From NCBI RefSeq assembly GCF_900109925.1, contig NZ_FOBW01000003.1, forward strand, positions 62,001 through 126,000: a DNA stretch of 64,000 nt, in the 5' to 3' direction. How positions within the stretch are numbered: the stretch's first letter is position 1; every line of letters begins with the position of its first letter. Position numbers and translations under genes: made by a program. This DNA is from Mesobacillus persicus (lineage in GTDB: Bacteria; Bacillota; Bacilli; Bacillales; Cytobacillaceae). The notes below the pieces were generated by a model. The model was not told the DNA's origin. It saw only the letters and a program-made list of their open reading frames with translations, and ran no database searches. Positions 59,639-64,000 of the stretch are shown here, piece after piece.

Positions 59639-61177
59639 GTGGAAGAATATGTTATTGAAATGCTCAACATTCGTAAAGAGTTTTCGGGCTTCGTTGCAAA
59701 CGATAACATTACTTTGCAATTGAAAAAAGGAGAGATTCATGCACTACTGGGAGAGAATGGTGCAGGAAAATCAACACTGATGAACGTCCTCTTTGGGCTA
59801 TACCAACCTGAAGCTGGAGAAATTAAGGTTAAGGGCGAGTCTGTCAACATTACAGACCCGAATGTTGCGAACGACCTAGGAATCGGGATGGTCCATCAGC
59901 ATTTCATGCTTGTTGATACATTTACTGTAACGGAAAATATTATTCTTGGAAAAGAAACATCCAAGGGTGGCGTAATTGATATCAAAACCGCTGAAGAAGA
60001 GGTTCGGAAAATTTCTGAGAGATACGGCTTAGCCGTTGATCCACAAGCGAAGATATCTGATATATCTGTCGGAATGCAGCAACGGGTTGAAATCTTGAAA
60101 ACGCTTTATCGAGGAGCGGAAATTTTAATCTTTGATGAACCAACGGCCGTACTAACGCCTCAAGAAATCAAGGAATTAATTCAAATTTTAAAAACGCTTA
60201 TTAATGAGGGAAAATCAATCATCCTAATTACTCATAAATTGAAGGAAATTATGGAAGTATGTGACCGTGTAACGGTTATTCGTAAGGGTAAGGGAATTGG
60301 TACAGTTAACGTAAGCGAAACCAATCCGACGGATCTTGCAAGCCTTATGGTCGGTCGCGAAGTTACCTTCAAAACGGAAAAGACAGAAGCAAAGCCAACT
60401 TCTGATGTTCTGCTAATCAATGATTTGGTCGTGAAGGATTCTCGAGGAGTTGAAGCTGTTCGAGGACTAAATTTAAATGTTAGAGCCGGTGAGATTGTCG
60501 GGATTGCCGGGGTTGACGGGAATGGACAATCCGAATTAATCGAAGCGATTACGGGTCTTCGCAAAGCGGATAAAGGTAGCATTAAACTTAATAATAAAGA
60601 GATTTTAAATTTGCCACCAAGGAAGATTACCGAATCTGGGCTTGCGCATATCCCTCAGGACCGTCATAAACACGGACTTGTATTGAATTATTCCGTTGGT
60701 GAAAATATGGTGTTACAAACGTACTACCAGAAGCCTTTCTCAAGGTCAGGAATCATGAATTTCAAACAAATCTTTGATAAGGCAAGGTCGCTTATTTCAG
60801 AATTCGATGTACGGACACCAAGTGAATTTACTCCTGCAAGAGCTTTATCTGGAGGGAATCAGCAAAAGGCCATTATTGGACGAGAAGTGGACAGAAACCC
60901 CGATATTTTAATTGCTGCACAACCAACGCGTGGCCTTGATGTTGGTGCCATTGAATTTATTCACCAACGCTTGATTGATCAGCGCGATAACGGGAAAGCT
61001 GTCTTGTTAATTTCGTTTGAATTGGAAGAAATCATGAACGTCAGTGATCGAATTGCTGTTATTTACGAAGGTGAAATCGTCGCAGTCGTTGACCCTAAGG
61101 AGACAACTGAGCAAGAGCTAGGATTATTAATGGCTGGCTCAAAACGTCAGGAAGCAGGTGAAGAAACAAATGTCTAG
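59639..61177 (+). CDS. nupO: Nucleoside ABC transporter ATP-binding protein (NupO-like)
   Basis: A 512-residue duplicated ABC ATPase of the sugar/nucleoside type. First half: Walker A GENGAGKST near 38-46, Walker B LIFDEPTAV. Signature ISVGMQQR is diverged, as in this family. Second half: degenerate Walker A GVDGNGQSE, signature LSGGNQQK, QPTRGLD. GTG at 59639 is preferred to GTG at 59630 because GGGGAG is 8 bases away, and VEEYVIEML matches the B. subtilis opening. Overlaps nupP by 8 bases. Confidence 0.94.
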   Translation: MEEYVIEMLNIRKEFSGFVANDNITLQLKKGEIHALLGENGAGKSTLMNVLFGLYQPEAGEIKVKGESVNITDPNVANDLGIGMVHQHFMLVDTFTVTENIILGKETSKGGVIDIKTAEEEVRKISERYGLAVDPQAKISDISVGMQQRVEILKTLYRGAEILIFDEPTAVLTPQEIKELIQILKTLINEGKSIILITHKLKEIMEVCDRVTVIRKGKGIGTVNVSETNPTDLASLMVGREVTFKTEKTEAKPTSDVLLINDLVVKDSRGVEAVRGLNLNVRAGEIVGIAGVDGNGQSELIEAITGLRKADKGSIKLNNKEILNLPPRKITESGLAHIPQDRHKHGLVLNYSVGENMVLQTYYQKPFSRSGIMNFKQIFDKARSLISEFDVRTPSEFTPARALSGGNQQKAIIGREVDRNPDILIAAQPTRGLDVGAIEFIHQRLIDQRDNGKAVLLISFELEEIMNVSDRIAVIYEGEIVAVVDPKETTEQELGLLMAGSKRQEAGEETNV

Positions 61178-62216
61178 CCGGATGAGAAATATCTTAATCC
61201 CAATTATTGCGGTTTTATTGGGTGTCTTGGTTGGAACCATCATCATGATTGTCAGTGGCTATGACGCGGTTGCCGGGTTCCAAGCTCTATGGAATGGTGC
61301 TTTCGGCGACATCTATTTTACGGGTGAAGTCGTTCGTCAAGTGACTCCATATATCTTAGCGGGACTTGCAGTTGCTTTTGCTTTTAGAACTGGTTTATTT
61401 AACATTGGAGTTGAAGGTCAATTAATCGTCGGTTGGGTTGCTGCGGTTTGGGTAGGGGTATCTTTTGATTTGCCAAAGATTTTCCACTTGCCACTAGCTG
61501 TTTTAGCTGCCGCTGTTGCTGGTGCTTTATGGGCCTTTATTCCCGGATATTTAAAAGCGAAATTCCGAGTACATGAAGTAATTGTAACGATTATGCTGAA
61601 CTACACGGCTTTGCATATTACGAACCATTTTATTCGTACGGTTCTTTCAGATGGCAAGGAACGTTCAGAAAATATTGCTACTACCGCTTCTTTAAGGTCA
61701 CCATTTTTTGAAGGTCTGACAGAATATTCTCGTATGCATTGGGGAATTTTTATTGCCATTATTTGTGCCATCATTATGTGGTTTATTCTCGAAAAAACAA
61801 CAAGAGGGTTTGAACTTCGTGCAGTAGGATTTAACGAACATGCTTCTCAGTATGCTGGGATGAATGTGAAACAAAATATTATTTTATCCATGGTCATTTC
61901 AGGTACCTTTGCAGGGCTGGCTGGTGCGATGGAAGGTTTAGGAACCTTTGGCTATACTGCGATTAAAGGTGGATTTACAGGTGTAGGATTTGACGGGATC
62001 GCGGTTGCCCTACTTGGAGCGAATACAGCTATTGGTGTAGTTCTTGCAGCGATTCTTTTTGGTAGCTTGAAGGTCGGGGCTTTAAATATGCCATTAGAAG
62101 CTGGAATTCCTAATGAGCTTGTCGACATTATTATCGCACTCATCATCTTCTTTGTAGCATCAAGTTATATTATTCGCTGGTTCATCGATCGTATTAGCAA
62201 AAAGGGGGCGAAATAA
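61170..62216 (+). CDS. nupP: Nucleoside ABC transporter permease 1 (NupP-like)
   Basis: A 348-residue polytopic inner-membrane permease of the BPD_transp_2 family, with about nine hydrophobic helices. The motif FNIGVEGQLI (about 78-87) and the EAA-like loop region with GFELRAVGFNEHASQYAGM are typical of sugar/nucleoside permeases. ATG at 61170 follows AGGTGA; the upstream GTG at 61158 lies in the Shine-Dalgarno. Pairs with NupQ. Confidence 0.94.
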   Translation: MSSRMRNILIPIIAVLLGVLVGTIIMIVSGYDAVAGFQALWNGAFGDIYFTGEVVRQVTPYILAGLAVAFAFRTGLFNIGVEGQLIVGWVAAVWVGVSFDLPKIFHLPLAVLAAAVAGALWAFIPGYLKAKFRVHEVIVTIMLNYTALHITNHFIRTVLSDGKERSENIATTASLRSPFFEGLTEYSRMHWGIFIAIICAIIMWFILEKTTRGFELRAVGFNEHASQYAGMNVKQNIILSMVISGTFAGLAGAMEGLGTFGYTAIKGGFTGVGFDGIAVALLGANTAIGVVLAAILFGSLKVGALNMPLEAGIPNELVDIIIALIIFFVASSYIIRWFIDRISKKGAK

Positions 62217-63176
62217 GTGGGCTTGATGGATATCTTATTAATCATCATTCCGTCGACTCTTCTGTGGGCATCTCCGCTTATTCTCACTGCATTGGGCGGA
62301 ATCTTTTCGGAAAGATCCGGTGTAATCAATATTGGTCTAGAAGGTTTAATGGTTATCGGTGCCTTTTCAGCGATTGTTTTTAACCTAAGTACAGCTAGTG
62401 TGTTAGGTAACTGGACTCCTTGGGTTGCTCTACTGGTCGCTGCCTTGGCCGGTGCACTGTTCTCAGGGATTCATGCTGTTGCCTCGATTACTTTTAGAGC
62501 AGACCATACTGTCTCAGGGGTAGCAATAAACCTTTTGGCGGTGGGAGTCACTCTATTCCTTGTTAAGTTAATTTATGATAAAGGTCAAACTGATATCATT
62601 CAAAAAGGCTTCAGTAAAATTGATGTGCCAATCTTAAGCGACATTCCGTTTATTGGACCATTATTCTTTTCAAACACTTACTGGACCTCGTACTTTGCGA
62701 TTGCCGTCGCAATTATTGCATGGTTCGTTGTGTTCAAAACTCCATTCGGTCTTCGCCTTCGTTCCACTGGTGAACATCCAATGGCAGCAGACACAATGGG
62801 GATTAATGTTACGAAAATGAGATACATTGGGGTTCTTCTTTCTGGGGCTCTTGGTGGACTTGGTGGAGCCGTTTATGCTCAATCGATTTCCTCTGATTTT
62901 AGTCATGCGACGATTAGTGGTCAAGGCTTTATGGCCCTTGCGGCAATGATCTTTGGTAAGTGGCATCCACTAGGTGCAATGGGAGCTGCGATTTTCTTCG
63001 GATTTGCACAAAGTTTAAGTATCATTGGAAACAGCTTGCCATTCCTTGAAAATGTACCGAATGTATACTTGCTAATTGCACCTTATATCTTAACAATCCT
63101 TGCATTAACCGGATTTATTGGACGTGCGGACGCACCAAAATCAATCGGAACACATTATATTAAAGGAAGTCGTTAA
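62217..63176 (+). CDS. nupQ: Nucleoside ABC transporter permease 2 (NupQ-like)
   Basis: A 319-residue permease of the BPD_transp_2 family, with about eight hydrophobic helices. GVINIGLEGLMVIGA near the N-terminus and GLRLRSTGEHPMAADTMG in the cytoplasmic loop are conserved. GTG at 62217 directly follows the nupP stop and has AGGGGGCG 6 bases upstream; an ATG 9 bases later is less well spaced. Same length as B. subtilis YufQ. Confidence 0.94.
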   Translation: MGLMDILLIIIPSTLLWASPLILTALGGIFSERSGVINIGLEGLMVIGAFSAIVFNLSTASVLGNWTPWVALLVAALAGALFSGIHAVASITFRADHTVSGVAINLLAVGVTLFLVKLIYDKGQTDIIQKGFSKIDVPILSDIPFIGPLFFSNTYWTSYFAIAVAIIAWFVVFKTPFGLRLRSTGEHPMAADTMGINVTKMRYIGVLLSGALGGLGGAVYAQSISSDFSHATISGQGFMALAAMIFGKWHPLGAMGAAIFFGFAQSLSIIGNSLPFLENVPNVYLLIAPYILTILALTGFIGRADAPKSIGTHYIKGSR

Positions 63177-63185
63177 GAACAAAAT

Positions 63186-63217
63186 AACTCTCGGGCGTAT
63201 TTGTCCGAGAGTTTTTT
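63186..63217 (+). terminator. terminator of the nup operon
   Basis: Stem AACTCTCGG with CCGAGAGTT around GCGTATTTGT, then TTTTTT. The 200 bases that follow, up to yfmF, show no recognised feature; a small reading frame there is unsupported. Confidence 0.92.
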
Positions 63218-63423
63218 GCATGGTACAACAGAGATTTAAAGAGATCTTTCACGTGGGCAATAGGCGTCCCGCTTGTAAATATAAAAATCAGCAAGGTATA
63301 GTAAGTATAGGTCAGTATCCAAAGGAAAAGATAGAAATATAACCTTCGTAAGTTTTACATAATAATCAGTATGGCTGAAATTAGAAGGACTGAAAACAGC
63401 AGGTAATAAAAAGGAGGAACCTC

Positions 63424-64000
63424 ATGGGAGTGATTTCGGAAAGCACCAAGGATATGAAAGGCTATAAGCTTCATATCGTCAAGACCGATAAATTTAAAAC
63501 GAATACAATTGTTTGGAAGATGAAGGCCCCATTATCAAAAGAAACGGTAACACGTCGTGCGTTATTACCACATGTATTGCAGAGCAGTACGGCAGGGTAC
63601 CCAACGACGGCAAAGTTAAGGTCCTATTTGGATGAACTATATGGAGCTAATATGTTTGTAGATGTATCAAAAAAAGGGGAATATCAAGTGATTTCCATGT
63701 CTATTGAAATCGCTAATGAGAAGTTTCTGAGTGATTCCACCCCACTACTAGCAAAAGCGCTTGAATTATTGAGTGAACTGCTTCAAAATCCGCTCATGGA
63801 AAACGAAGCTTTTGACAGCTCTACCGTTGAGAAAGAGAAACGTACCTTAAAGCAACGGATTCAGTCTGTATATGATGATAAAATGCGTTATTCAAGTTTT
63901 AGATTAGTCCAAGAAATGTGCGCAAGCGAGCCATATGCTCTTCCTGTGAATGGAGAACTTGAAGAAGTGGATGCGATCACAGCAAAATCTTTATTTGATT
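63424..64000 (+). CDS. yfmF: M16-like protein YfmF (YmfF), 5' part
   Basis: The first 192 codons of a gene that runs off the window. It has the M16 peptidase N-domain fold: MGVISESTKDMKGYKLHI, then LLPHVLQSSTAGYPTTAKLRSYLDELYGA. The HxxEH zinc motif of M16 enzymes is replaced by PHVLQS, so this is probably the inactive partner of a YmfF-YmfH pair, which B. subtilis work links to 5-aminopentanol modification of EF-P. The ribosome binding site is AAAGGAGG. Partner genes would lie beyond the window. Confidence 0.9.
   Translation, partial: MGVISESTKDMKGYKLHIVKTDKFKTNTIVWKMKAPLSKETVTRRALLPHVLQSSTAGYPTTAKLRSYLDELYGANMFVDVSKKGEYQVISMSIEIANEKFLSDSTPLLAKALELLSELLQNPLMENEAFDSSTVEKEKRTLKQRIQSVYDDKMRYSSFRLVQEMCASEPYALPVNGELEEVDAITAKSLFD

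Overview
The window is chromosomal DNA from a low-GC, endospore-forming member of the Bacillaceae (Bacillus in the broad sense). This rests on gene order, strong GGAGG-type ribosome binding sites, the dipicolinate synthase genes and a SpoIIIE/FtsK translocase of SpoIIIE length. The genus or species cannot be fixed from the sequence alone. Every protein gene recognised lies on the + strand. No rRNA, tRNA, prophage, insertion sequence with a transposase, or CRISPR array was seen.

Layout. 1-5.4 kb: translation and RNA modification block (rpsP end, khpA, ylqD, rimM, trmD, rplS behind an L19-type leader, lepB, rbgA, rnhB). 5.6-7.9 kb: sucCD, succinyl-CoA synthetase, behind a promoter that overlaps a cre-like site. 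7.9-16.8 kb: dprA, topA, trmFO, xerC, hslV, hslU, codY. 16.8-26.6 kb: rpsB, tsf, pyrH, frr, uppS, cdsA, dxr, rseP, proS, which join ribosome assembly to lipid, isoprenoid and envelope functions. 27-31.5 kb: polC. 32.1-42.6 kb: the rimP-nusA-rnpM-ylxQ-infB-ylxP-rbfA operon, then truB, ribF, rpsO and pnp. 42.7-47.5 kb: ylxY, an M16 peptidase, ymxH, dpaA and dpaB. 47.6-51 kb: asd, dapG, dapA for the diaminopimelate and dipicolinate route. 51.2-56.7 kb: an RNase J, tepA, ylzJ, spoIIIE. 57.5-63.2 kb: a GntR/UTRA regulator and a BMP-type nucleoside ABC importer (nupNOPQ-like). The window ends inside yfmF, an M16-like protein linked to EF-P modification.

How the genes work together: asd, dapG and dapA make dihydrodipicolinate, which dpaAB oxidise to dipicolinate for the spore core. 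The nusA-infB and rpsB-tsf-frr groups, with trmD, rimM, rbgA, rbfA, truB and rnpM, form a dense translation and ribosome-maturation region. The nup cluster probably scavenges nucleosides under GntR control.

The less ordinary content is between genes. There are at least four families of palindromic repeats: a GC-rich element of about 133 bp with remnants, an AGCGCC...GGCGCT hairpin family that sits just upstream of ribosome binding sites, a four-hairpin element of about 190 bp present twice, and two tandem arrays with 53-bp and 52-bp units. infB carries a 15-copy, 24-bp in-frame minisatellite. The large flagellar/chemotaxis operon that separates codY from rpsB in B. subtilis is absent here. 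Several structured 5' leaders (rplS, rpsB, rimP, rpsO) and a candidate GntR operator pair are also visible.
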